From assembly GCA_018433525.1 (NCBI GenBank), contig JAHDRA010000048.1:1-46823 (forward strand): a DNA stretch of 46,823 nt, in the 5' to 3' direction. The DNA comes from Paludibacteraceae bacterium (lineage in GTDB: Bacteria > Bacteroidota > Bacteroidia > Bacteroidales > Paludibacteraceae). Positions 1 to 7,684 of this stretch are shown piece after piece. The position numbers and the translations under genes are program-made. Each line of letters starts with the position of its first letter. Position 1 is the first letter of the stretch. A model generated the notes under the pieces. It ran no database searches and was not told the origin of the DNA. It saw nothing but the letters and a program-made list of their open reading frames with translations.

Positions 1-366
1 AATTTCCTCTGTGTAATGTTGTAAGGTAATAATAATCAAGTAATTGTATCCGTTTCTTTACGTTCTTACACGTTTTGTAAAAATATTGTATTCTATGTTA
101 CTGCTCAAAAATTGGTGTTATTTCTCCGTAATTATTTCCATATACTCTTAAAACTATACCTCCATGCTGCCGCAAAACTTTCGTGTGGTACTGCGGTAGT
201 ACATGAAACTGATTTTGTCCCGGAGGGACAACCTTTTGGTAGAAAAAGGCAATGAACAAAAAAATCCCGTAGGGATGACCAGAGGAATGATGTTGATTTA
301 AAGTTTTGCCACACGAGCAAATTTTTTTTGTCATGTGCTGTATGCTGAGGAAAAAATACAGAGATA
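1..366. other. Non-coding stretch with hairpin cluster
   Basis: I see no credible gene here. Two leftward open frames cross it, but they run through the SRP RNA gene and resemble no protein. The left 90 bases are plain AT-rich sequence. From about 188 to 276 there are three short perfect hairpins (listed separately), which suggests an old repeat or the remnant of one. Confidence 0.6.
188..276. repeat. Cluster of three short palindromes
   Basis: Three perfect small hairpins follow each other: GTACT/AGTAC around GCGGT (188-202), TGTCCC/GGGACA around GGA (216-230) and ATCCC/GGGAT around GTA (264-276). Short CCCGnAGGG-type palindromes are common as dispersed repeats in Bacteroidota genomes, from general knowledge. 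Nothing else in the window repeats this unit, so copy number is unknown. The assignment as a dispersed repeat is inference. Confidence 0.45.
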
Positions 367-397
367 TTTGGAAATATGATAAAAAATCGTACCTTTG
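367..397 (+). promoter_or_regulatory. Promoter of SRP RNA
   Basis: TTTG at 367-370, a 19-base spacer and TACCTTTG at 390-397 match the Bacteroidota housekeeping promoter (TTTG / TAnnTTTG) exactly. Transcription would begin near 402, at the first G of the RNA's terminal stem. Confidence 0.85.
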
Positions 398-401
398 CAA
401 C

Positions 402-502
402 GGGGTAAGTCCTACACGACCAGCTCCTTTCAAACTCCCCCAGGGCTTGACCGCAGCAAGGGTAGAAAGTTGTAGCGGTGCGATGTAGGGAGCTTGCCCT
501 TT
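402..502 (+). ncRNA. ffs: Signal recognition particle RNA (4.5S type)
   Basis: Small bacterial SRP RNA, the scaffold that binds Ffh to target nascent membrane and secretory proteins. The 5' part (from GGGGTAAG at 402) pairs with the 3' part ending GAGCTTGCCC at 499, giving one long rod. The conserved domain IV internal loop is visible as CAGG on the 5' side and AGCA on the 3' side (about 440-458). The apex reads TTGACC rather than the GGAA tetraloop of E. coli; it contains a UGAC core of the URRC type. A T run at 500-506 ends the RNA. Ends are accurate to a few bases. Flanked by its own promoter on the left and facing the 3' end of the YihY-type gene on the right. Confidence 0.85.
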
Positions 503-537
503 TTTGTTTCAATACATTAATGTTGTAAACAAATAAT

Positions 538-1866
538 TTACAAATCCTTAATTAAAATCTCATTAGAAGATTCTTTACTACCTGCAGCTAAAACAGCGGA
601 CGTCTTTTCCCAGAAATTTTTAAGTTTTTCGTTATTCTTTAAAAGAGTTATTCCCGTTCCGTAAGATTCCAACTTTTCAAACAACAATCCTACTGTTAAT
701 TGATTGATATCCATCGCAGGCTGGTAACTTTTAGATTTATTTTTATCGTTGAAAACTTCTATTAATACCGATATATTGACTAATTGATTGAGAATCTGAT
801 TCACCAAACGAATTGGTAATTTAAAATCGGAAGCTATCTGCTCGGAAGATAAGGGTGGTTTTTGCAATTCAAATTGTTTGATAACAAGATAGGTAATGTA
901 TAAAGAAATAAGCTTTCTGTTTCTTATGCTGATATTTTGAGTATCCAATTCTGATTCATAATTACGAATGTTTTGAGAAGCATAAGTCAATTCTGCTCCC
1001 AAAAGAACGATAAGGCAAGAAATGCGAATCCAAAGAATGAGCAGGGGAATCGCAGCAAAACCGCCATAAACAGCATTGTAACGCGACAAATTGATTTGTC
1101 CGGTGATATACAGAATTTGAAATAGCTGAAAAGCTGTCCCCGCAATAATTCCGGCAATCAAAGCATTGATAAATCGTACTTGGGTATTGGGGATAAATAA
1201 GTACATAAAAGTAAAAATCAACCAATTGATTAAGTAGGGTAATAAATTTGCTCCAACTTTTAAAAGCGGATTCAAAATCTGAAAACCGGGAATTTGAGAA
1301 ATGGTAGTGTTTACAAAAATTGAAAATCCGCTGGAAAGCACTATAAAAAGCGGTAAAATAAGAATAATGGAAAAATAGGTTGTAAACTGACGAAGAAAGG
1401 AACGCGATTTCTTTACCTGCCAAATGCTGTTGAAAGTATCTTCCACCTGCATGAAAAAATTCACTACCGCCGAAAGCAAAATTACAATACCCACGCCCAG
1501 AAATACGCCGCCCTGAATGCTTTCCAAGTATTTTTTAACAAAGTCCATAACTACCGGCACAAGATTCGCCTGCGCTATAAAAGTGTTTTTTAACGCATCT
1601 TCAATCAGTGTTTCCATTCCAAAGCCACGTCCTATTGCAATGATAATGGCAATTACAGGTACCACTGCAAAAAGGATGGAATAAGTCAGAGCAGAAGCTT
1701 TTATGGCTAATTTATCAGTGGAATAACCACGAATAGCATAAAGAATTATTTTTATCAAATGATAAAAAAAACGGCGGGTACGCGTGAGTTCGTTTTCGGC
1801 AATTTTCCAAATGTCGGAAACAAAAAAATTGTAAATGCGGACAAAAAAATTTATCGGAGAGGCCAT
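538..1866 (-). CDS. yihY: YihY/UPF0761 family inner membrane protein
   Basis: A 442-residue polytopic membrane protein of the YihY (formerly BrkB, 'ribonuclease BN') family. The family's biochemical function is not established, and the old RNase BN assignment is wrong. Hydrophobic helices are visible from about residue 60 to 300, including the family segment ALTYSILFAVVPVIAI near residues 58-73. The last 140 residues are soluble and contain a winged-helix-like stretch (PLSSEQIASDFKLP), as in the longer members of the family. ATG start at 1866. It reads in the same direction as rnpB, 88 bases downstream of that RNA, and converges with the SRP RNA gene. Confidence 0.85.
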   Translation of the reverse strand: MASPINFFVRIYNFFVSDIWKIAENELTRTRRFFYHLIKIILYAIRGYSTDKLAIKASALTYSILFAVVPVIAIIIAIGRGFGMETLIEDALKNTFIAQANLVPVVMDFVKKYLESIQGGVFLGVGIVILLSAVVNFFMQVEDTFNSIWQVKKSRSFLRQFTTYFSIILILPLFIVLSSGFSIFVNTTISQIPGFQILNPLLKVGANLLPYLINWLIFTFMYLFIPNTQVRFINALIAGIIAGTAFQLFQILYITGQINLSRYNAVYGGFAAIPLLILWIRISCLIVLLGAELTYASQNIRNYESELDTQNISIRNRKLISLYITYLVIKQFELQKPPLSSEQIASDFKLPIRLVNQILNQLVNISVLIEVFNDKNKSKSYQPAMDINQLTVGLLFEKLESYGTGITLLKNNEKLKNFWEKTSAVLAAGSKESSNEILIKDL

Positions 1867-1954
1867 AAGCAGATGAATGATGATTTACAATTTTGTGAAT
1901 TTGAGATTTACCACAAAAAATATCATTGAAAAATCAGCCACTTTTTTAAAAAAA

Positions 1955-2308
1955 ATAGCAGGTTTGTAAGCCGGGTTTTGTACTTTGCAAAAGCAAAGTG
2001 TTTGTCATTTATCTGAAGCAAATGTCGCCACTTGCTTTAAGCGATCTACCCCTCGACATCGGACGAGCCATCCTACATGCGTCGATATACATGATCTTGC
2101 AACCCATAAGGCGTACGGCTAAAAGTGTTGCCACTCTTACCGGTGAGCTCTTGCCTCACCTTTTCACCCTTACCTCAAACAAGGCGGTTGTTTTCTGTTA
2201 CGCTACTCTGCCCTTGCGGACAGCTTCCCGTTAGGAAGTATGGCGCTCTGTGTTGCCCGGACTTTCCTCTTTCCAAAAAATTTGGAAAGCGACAAACCAA
2301 CCTGCTAT
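1955..2308 (-). ncRNA. rnpB: RNase P RNA (class A)
   Basis: Catalytic RNA that trims the 5' leader of tRNA precursors. Read on the minus strand, the 5' part contains the conserved GAGGAAAGTCCGGGC (around 2250-2266) and the 3' end contains ACAAAACCCGGCTTA (1966-1980). The terminal helix P1 is perfect: ten bases at 2299-2308 pair with 1955-1964. Length of about 354 nt is normal. A perfect promoter lies immediately upstream, with the -10-like box ending 7 bases before the RNA. Rightward open frames across this region are shadows of the RNA. Confidence 0.95.
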
Positions 2309-2315
2309 CAACTTA

Positions 2316-2346
2316 CAAAGTTACTGATTTTTATACACTTTTCAAA
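2316..2346 (-). promoter_or_regulatory. Promoter of RNase P RNA
   Basis: On the minus strand, TTTG (2346-2343), a 19-base spacer and TAACTTTG (2323-2316). This matches the Bacteroidota consensus exactly and places the start site at the beginning of helix P1. Confidence 0.85.
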
Positions 2347-2385
2347 AAAAACGGGAACAAAAAAATAACTGTTATATACGATAAA

Positions 2386-4212
2386 TTATTTTCTTTCATT
2401 TTGAAACAATTTCTTGAGCAAATCGGGACGTTGCATCATCAATAAATCGCGTTTTATCTGACTACGATATTCAGGTTTGTACCAAAAGAAAAATTTTCGC
2501 TGCTCGAGTTTCTCTTCTTTGGTTTTGGGAACATAAACCGGCTGCAAAGAATAGGGATGAAATCCGGAATAATAAATTTCGGTAGCCAGCGTCATAGGTG
2601 TCGGAGTAAAATCCTGAATCTGTTCCAGTTTAAAATCCAAATTTTTCGTTATAACGGCCAGTTCGGCCATATCTTCCTTTGTACAACCGGGATGGCTGGA
2701 AATAAAATACGGAATAATTTGCTGATTTAAGTTTGCTTCCTTGTTGATTCTATCGAACTGGGTCTTGAACCGAATGAAATATTGAAAAGAAGGCTTTCTC
2801 ATTATTGCCAACACACGGTCCGAAGTATGCTCAGGAGCCACTTTCAGGCGACCTGAAACATGGTGAAGAATCAGTTCTCGGATGTATTCGGATTGACTTT
2901 TTTTAGTCAACTCATCAGCCGATTCGTGCAAAAGTAAATCGTAACGGATACCGCTCCCAATGAAAGATTTTTTAATTCCTTGCAAGGCATCAACCGAACG
3001 ATAAATATCCAGCAATTTATGATGATCGGTGTTGAGGTTGAAACAAACTTTAGGAAAAATACAGGAAGGTTTTTTACATTTTTTGCAAATTTCTATGTTT
3101 TTCCCTTTCATTTGATACATATTGGCCGAAGGTCCGCCCAAATCACTTAAATAACCTTTAAAATCAGGCATAAGCTTAATTTTCTCTACTTCATTCAAAA
3201 TAGATTTTTTTGACCTTGACACAATAAATTTTCCTTGATGGGCAGAGATGGTACAAAAAGAACAACCTCCAAAACAGCCTCTGTGAATATTGACGGAAAA
3301 TTTTATCATTTCGTAAGCCGGAATGGTTTTCCCTTTGTATTTGGGATGAGGCATCCGCGTGTAAGGCAATTCATAAGAAGCATCAAGTTGTGCGTCAATC
3401 ATTGGAGGATAAGGTGGATTTACAACTACCCATTTGTCCTCGGTCTTTTGAATTAACCGATCTGCCTGATATCGGTTCGACTGTTCTTCTATTGTTTTGA
3501 ATGCAGAAGCATATTTTTTTCTGTCGTGCAAACAAGTTTCAAAGGAAGGCAACTCGATTGTATTCCACAAATTGTCTTGGGGAATGTTATCCGACAAATA
3601 AACAGTTTGGGGAATATCGGTCAATTCATGAAATTGTTTCCCGTTTTTTAACTGACGGATTAATTCGGTCAGCGGCAATTCTCCCATTCCATAAATAAGT
3701 AAATCGGCTTGAGCATCACATAAAATACTTTGTTTCAACTGATCCGACCAATAGTCGTAATGGGTCAGTCGTCGCAGTGAAGCTTCTATTCCGCCTATAA
3801 GAATTGGAACATCAGGATAAAGTTTTTTTAAAATATTACAATAAACCACTGTGGCATAATCTGGACGGAAGCCGGGTTTTCCGTCGGGAGAATAAGCATC
3901 GTTGGAACGCAAACGCTTGTTGGCCGTGTAGTGATTGACCATAGAATCCATATTGCCGGCCGAAACTGCAAAAAACATGCGTGGTCGCCCCATTTTTTTA
4001 AAATCACGCAAATCGTCTCTCCAATTGGGCTGAGGAACAATAGCTACACGGAGCCCCAACGACTCCATCAGCCTTCCTATCAAGGCATTGGCAAAAGCAG
4101 GATGATCCACATAGGCATCACCGGTAAAAAAAACCACATCCACATCTTCCCATGCTCTTAATTCAAGCTCTTTTCGCGTAACCGGCAAAAAATCGGTCAA
4201 TTGATATTCCAT
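2386..4212 (-). CDS. ygiQ: YgiQ family radical SAM protein
   Basis: A 608-residue radical S-adenosylmethionine enzyme of the YgiQ family, whose substrate is unknown. The iron-sulfur motif CxxxCxxC is at Cys313, Cys317 and Cys320 (RGCFGGCSFC). A second Cys cluster (CKKCKKPSC and a further Cys) lies about 65 residues later and is typical of this family. The N-terminal 300 residues form the cobalamin-binding-like domain of the family, with GGIEASLRRLTHYDYW conserved. The C-terminal region (HPGCTKEDM, TPTPMTLATEIYYSG) also fits. ATG start at 4212. It stands alone between rnpB and the divergent rplU operon. Confidence 0.92.
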   Translation of the reverse strand: MEYQLTDFLPVTRKELELRAWEDVDVVFFTGDAYVDHPAFANALIGRLMESLGLRVAIVPQPNWRDDLRDFKKMGRPRMFFAVSAGNMDSMVNHYTANKRLRSNDAYSPDGKPGFRPDYATVVYCNILKKLYPDVPILIGGIEASLRRLTHYDYWSDQLKQSILCDAQADLLIYGMGELPLTELIRQLKNGKQFHELTDIPQTVYLSDNIPQDNLWNTIELPSFETCLHDRKKYASAFKTIEEQSNRYQADRLIQKTEDKWVVVNPPYPPMIDAQLDASYELPYTRMPHPKYKGKTIPAYEMIKFSVNIHRGCFGGCSFCTISAHQGKFIVSRSKKSILNEVEKIKLMPDFKGYLSDLGGPSANMYQMKGKNIEICKKCKKPSCIFPKVCFNLNTDHHKLLDIYRSVDALQGIKKSFIGSGIRYDLLLHESADELTKKSQSEYIRELILHHVSGRLKVAPEHTSDRVLAIMRKPSFQYFIRFKTQFDRINKEANLNQQIIPYFISSHPGCTKEDMAELAVITKNLDFKLEQIQDFTPTPMTLATEIYYSGFHPYSLQPVYVPKTKEEKLEQRKFFFWYKPEYRSQIKRDLLMMQRPDLLKKLFQNERK

Positions 4213-4454
4213 ATATCTTCACAGTTTCAACAACAAAAATAATGGATAATTTTCAATTTATCCTACGACACATGATTATTAAAACTTTCCTACTCAATTT
4301 TTTTTTCAAACTGTAATTGCAAATTCGTCCAATAAACCAAAAAAATTCGAGTTTCTTTAAAATCTTTCAAGTTTTTAAAATCAAAGAAAAAAGTAACCGG
4401 AAAAATATTGAGAAAAAGATTGAAAAACCAAAAAAAAATTGTACATTTGCACCT
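4213..4454. other. Divergent intergenic region of ygiQ and rplU
   Basis: Very AT-rich spacer without a gene. The only recognisable element is the rplU promoter at its right end. No exact TAnnTTTG box is seen for the leftward ygiQ gene. Confidence 0.6.
4420..4449 (+). promoter_or_regulatory. Promoter of rplU-rpmA
   Basis: TTG at 4420-4422, a 19-base spacer and TACATTTG at 4442-4449, a close match to the Bacteroidota consensus. Transcription would start near 4455, leaving a leader of about 75 nt before rplU. Confidence 0.8.
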
Positions 4455-4528
4455 TCATTCAGAAAAGGTTCTTAAGAAGCACTGCCTTAGGCATCTCACC
4501 TTACTGATTTAACAAAAAAACGAATAAA
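4455..4528 (+). promoter_or_regulatory. Structured leader of rplU, possible autoregulatory element
   Basis: The leader can close an outer stem AAGGT (4465-4469) with ACCTT (4498-4502). Inside are a palindrome TTCTTAAGAA (4469-4478) and a hairpin TGCC/GGCA with loop TTA (4483-4493), so it looks like a small multi-branch structure. Ribosomal protein operons often carry such leaders for feedback control. That function here is inference from position and fold only. Confidence 0.35.
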
Positions 4529-4843
4529 ATGTACGCAATCGTAGAAATTTTAGGACAACAATTTAAGGTACAGGCAGGCAAAAAGCTGTATGTACATCGA
4601 ATGGAAGAAGCCGAAATAGGCTCACAGGTGGAGTTCGACAAAGTATTACTGGTGGACAACGATGGTTCAATAGCTGTCGGTGCGCCATGCGTGGAAGGAG
4701 CAAAAGTGGTTTGTGATGTAGTAGGACACGTAAGAGGTGAAAAAGTAATTGTTTTTCACAAAAAACGTAGAAAAGGATATAGAAAACGCACCGGACACCG
4801 TCAGGATTTCACTGAATTATTGATCAAAGAAATTGTAGCTTAA
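4529..4843 (+). CDS. rplU: 50S ribosomal protein L21
   Basis: A 104-residue ribosomal protein bL21, which binds 23S rRNA and contacts L20 in the large subunit. The family start [20 protein letters not shown] and the RNA-binding tail [25 protein letters not shown] are both present, at normal length. It is first in the conserved rplU-rpmA pair, 19 bases upstream of rpmA, and is preceded by a clear promoter and a structured leader. Confidence 0.98.
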   Translation: MYAIVEILGQQFKVQAGKKLYVHRMEEAEIGSQVEFDKVLLVDNDGSIAVGAPCVEGAKVVCDVVGHVRGEKVIVFHKKRRKGYRKRTGHRQDFTELLIKEIVA

Positions 4844-4862
4844 TTTTAAAAATTCACTAAAA

Positions 4863-5123
4863 ATGGCACATAAAAAAGGAGTAGGAAGCTCAAAAAATGG
4901 TCGTGAATCGGAAAGCAAGCGACTTGGAGTAAAAATTTATGGCGGACAGTTTGCCAAAGCCGGTAATATCATTGTTCGTCAAAGAGGTACGGTTCATCAT
5001 CCCGGAAAAAATATCGGAATGGGGAAAGACCATACTTTGTATGCTCTGGTAGATGGAAAAGTTGAATTCCGCAAGAAAGTCGGTAATCGCTCTTATGTTT
5101 CCATCAATCCCGAAATGAATTGA
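4863..5123 (+). CDS. rpmA: 50S ribosomal protein L27
   Basis: An 86-residue ribosomal protein bL27, whose N-terminus reaches the peptidyl transferase centre. It begins [20 protein letters not shown]. There is no Firmicutes-type cleaved N-terminal extension. The core [17 protein letters not shown] and [17 protein letters not shown] are conserved. Second gene of the rplU operon, with two consecutive hairpins directly downstream. Confidence 0.98.
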   Translation: MAHKKGVGSSKNGRESESKRLGVKIYGGQFAKAGNIIVRQRGTVHHPGKNIGMGKDHTLYALVDGKVEFRKKVGNRSYVSINPEMN

Positions 5124-5132
5124 AAAATTTCA

Positions 5133-5215
5133 GTCTCTTTCAATGCAAGAGACTTGTAAACACATGATAATCTCCTGATAATTTACCCAACGGTAAAATT
5201 GTAGGAGATTTTTTT
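5133..5215 (+). terminator. Two tandem hairpins ending rplU-rpmA
   Basis: The first hairpin is GTCTCTT/AAGAGAC (5133-5153). The second has AATCTCCT (5169-5176) pairing with AGGAGATT (5203-5210), with an inner AATTTAC/GGTAAAATT extension, followed by a run of T to 5215. The second is a typical intrinsic terminator. The role of the first is not clear. Confidence 0.8.
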
Positions 5216-5298
5216 ATTAAATATTTCTCAAACCTCAATTTTTTGGCCGAAGTTTTTCGGTCGTCTTTTAACTGCTAAAATAAAAAATTGTTTTTATA

Positions 5299-6570
5299 AT
5301 GCTGACACTTAAATATATTGCCGAAAATTCCGAAGATGTTCTGAAACGACTGAAAAAGAAACATTTTGATGGAAAAGAGTTAATTTCAAAAGTTCTGGAG
5401 CTTAACGCCGAAAGAAAAAAAACTCAATATGACGCCGATTCCATCGCAGCCGAAATTAATAAAATATCCAAAGAAATTGGGATCCTTTATAAACAAGGTA
5501 AAACATCGGATGCCGAGACTTTGAAGCAAAAAACCCTTGAGCTGAAGGAAAATATTAAACTTCTTGAAGAAAAACAAAACCAGATTGAAACCCAACTGAA
5601 CGAAATTCTGGTGCAAATTCCCAATTTACCCCACGAAAGCGTTCCCGAAGGAAAACTTGCAGAAGACAATCAGGTGGAACGTACCGGAGGAAAAATTCCC
5701 TCATTGCCAACAGATGCCTTGCCTCATTGGGACTTGGCAAAAAAATACGACATTATAGATTTTGAAACCGGCGTTAAAATTACGGGAGCCGGATTTCCCC
5801 TTTATAAGGGAAAATGTGCCCGACTTCAACGCGCTCTTATCAACTTTTTCCTTGACAATGCTCGCGAAGCCGGTTATATGGAAGTTCAGCCACCTTATGT
5901 TGTTAACGAAGCTTCGGCTTATGCCACCGGACAGCTTCCCGATAAGGAAGGTCAAATGTATTTCTGTCAGGAAGACAATCTTTATTTGATTCCGACCGCA
6001 GAAGTTCCCGTTACCAACATTTACAGAGGTATGATTCTCAACGAAAACGAATTGCCGATAAAAAATGTGGCTTATTCTGCATGTTTTCGACGCGAAGCCG
6101 GTTCGTACGGAAAAGATGTCAGAGGATTAAATCGTCTCCATCAATTTGATAAGGTGGAAATTGTTCAAATTCAACATCCCGAAAAATCGTATGAAACATT
6201 TTACGAAATGGTTCATTATGTGGAAGGATTGGTTGAAAAGCTCGAATTACCTTGGCGAACACTCCGACTTTGCGGGGGAGACATGAGTTTTACTTCCGCT
6301 CTTACCTTCGACATCGAAGTTTATTCGGCTGCCCAACAACGTTGGCTGGAAGTTAGTTCGGTTTCCAACTTTGAAAGTTACCAGGCCAATCGATTGAAGT
6401 GCCGTTACAGAAGCGCGGATAAGAAAATTGAACTTTGTCACACCCTCAACGGCAGTGCTTTGGCTTTGCCTCGAATTGTGGCTGCCTTGCTGGAAAATAA
6501 TCAAACTCCCGAAGGTATTCGCATTCCAAAAGCTTTGATTCCGTACACAGGATTTGAGATAATTGATTGA
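5299..6570 (+). CDS. serS: Seryl-tRNA synthetase
   Basis: A 423-residue class II aminoacyl-tRNA synthetase that charges tRNA-Ser. Residues 1-110 form the long antiparallel coiled-coil arm that recognises the extra arm of tRNA-Ser and are rich in Glu/Lys heptads. The catalytic domain has motif 2 FRREAGSYGKDVRGLNRLHQ (about residues 264-283) and motif 3 NGSALALPRIVAALLEN near residue 400. Length is normal. ATG start at 5299; an exact promoter box was not found in the 80 bases after the upstream terminator. A strong terminator follows. Confidence 0.97.
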   Translation: MLTLKYIAENSEDVLKRLKKKHFDGKELISKVLELNAERKKTQYDADSIAAEINKISKEIGILYKQGKTSDAETLKQKTLELKENIKLLEEKQNQIETQLNEILVQIPNLPHESVPEGKLAEDNQVERTGGKIPSLPTDALPHWDLAKKYDIIDFETGVKITGAGFPLYKGKCARLQRALINFFLDNAREAGYMEVQPPYVVNEASAYATGQLPDKEGQMYFCQEDNLYLIPTAEVPVTNIYRGMILNENELPIKNVAYSACFRREAGSYGKDVRGLNRLHQFDKVEIVQIQHPEKSYETFYEMVHYVEGLVEKLELPWRTLRLCGGDMSFTSALTFDIEVYSAAQQRWLEVSSVSNFESYQANRLKCRYRSADKKIELCHTLNGSALALPRIVAALLENNQTPEGIRIPKALIPYTGFEIID

Positions 6571-6607
6571 TTTTTCCTATAAAACAAAAGCTAAATTTCA
6601 ATTTTTT

Positions 6608-6648
6608 AAGATTGGATTTGTTTCAAGGCAAATCCAATCTTTTTTTTT
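6608..6648 (+). terminator. Intrinsic terminator of serS
   Basis: A perfect 13-base-pair stem, AAGATTGGATTTG (6608-6620) with its complement at 6629-6641, an 8-base loop and a run of T to 6648. Confidence 0.92.
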
Positions 6649-6752
6649 GTAATTATGTTTCCTCTAAAAAGGCATTACAAAAAAATCGGTATGAATCAGA
6701 AAAAATACGAACAGGTATTTTGAAAAAAATGAATAAATTCCAAATTTTTATG

Positions 6753-6760
6753 TAAGTTTG
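6753..6760 (+). promoter_or_regulatory. Promoter -10-like box of the ptb-type gene
   Basis: TAAGTTTG fits TAnnTTTG. It lies only 15 bases before the ATG, so the mRNA leader would be about 10 nt. No good TTTG element is found at the usual distance. Confidence 0.55.
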
Positions 6761-6775
6761 TAGAAAAATCATTGT

Positions 6776-7684
6776 ATGGAATCTATTTCTTCATTCGCTG
6801 AACTGATAGCCCATTTAAAATTTTTAAACAACAGAAAACGCGTTGCAGTAGCAAATGCAGTAGATCCACATACATTGGAAGCGGTACTAAGAGCTTCGGA
6901 TAACGGTTTTGTTGAAGCTTTCCTGATTGGCGACTTGGCCATGATAGAATCTCCACACTTTTTTGAACACAAACTAACTCCTTATGTGCACATTATCGAT
7001 ATTCCGGAAGTGGAAGAAGCTACACGCGAAGCGGTAAGAATGGTCAGAACAGGCGAAGCCGACATATTAATGAAAGGATTGGTAAACACCGACGTGATTT
7101 TGCGGGCAATTCTGAATAAAGAAAACGGTTTGGTAGAAAAAGGAAAAATTATTACCTACAATGCAGCCTTAGAAATACCCGATTACCAAAAACTGCTGTT
7201 TTTTACCGATCCGGCAGTCATCCCCTCTCCTACTGTAGAACAACGGACTGCCATGATAAAATACGTAACGGAAACAGCTTACAAATTTGGAATAACCCGA
7301 CCAAAAATAGCTTTAATCCATGCAACGGAAAAAGCCAATCCGAAAATTCAATACATGCAGGATTATCTCGACATAATGGAGAAATGGCGAATGGGTGAAT
7401 TTGGCGATGTTATTATGGATGGCCCGCTCGATATTTTTCTTGCTTTAGACCCTGAAAGAGGAAGTATCAAAAAAGTATCTTCACCCATTCATGGCGATGC
7501 AGATATTTTGATTTTCCCAAGTTTTGAATGTGCAAATGCTTTCTATAAAGGATTAATGGTTTTTGCAAAGGCCGAAATGGCAGGTCTTCTTCAGGGAACG
7601 CAAAAACCGGTAGTGCTGACCTCGAGAAGCGAAAGCGTCAACTCCAAATATTACAGTTTGGCTATGGCTTGTGTCATGGGGTAA
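6776..7684 (+). CDS. ptb: Phosphate butyryltransferase-type phosphate acyltransferase
   Basis: A 302-residue member of the phosphate acetyl/butyryltransferase family, converting an acyl-CoA and phosphate to acyl-phosphate and CoA. Family landmarks are RTGEADILMKGLVNTDVILR (about 90-109), FFTDPAVIPSPT, and the C-terminal GDADILIFPSFECANAFYKG. Length fits Ptb better than the roughly 330-residue Pta. Butyryl-CoA as substrate is inferred from family resemblance. The usual partner, butyrate kinase, is not adjacent. The last 11 bases overlap the 3' end of the oppositely oriented lpxB. Confidence 0.85.
   Translation: MESISSFAELIAHLKFLNNRKRVAVANAVDPHTLEAVLRASDNGFVEAFLIGDLAMIESPHFFEHKLTPYVHIIDIPEVEEATREAVRMVRTGEADILMKGLVNTDVILRAILNKENGLVEKGKIITYNAALEIPDYQKLLFFTDPAVIPSPTVEQRTAMIKYVTETAYKFGITRPKIALIHATEKANPKIQYMQDYLDIMEKWRMGEFGDVIMDGPLDIFLALDPERGSIKKVSSPIHGDADILIFPSFECANAFYKGLMVFAKAEMAGLLQGTQKPVVLTSRSESVNSKYYSLAMACVMG

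Noticed and set aside
98..512. Two leftward open frames of 111 and 126 codons
   Set aside because: They run through the SRP RNA gene and its promoter on the other strand and through the hairpin cluster. They match no protein I recognise.
1998..2445. Rightward open frames across 1998-2445
   Set aside because: They are antisense to RNase P RNA, whose conserved sequences and P1 helix explain the region.
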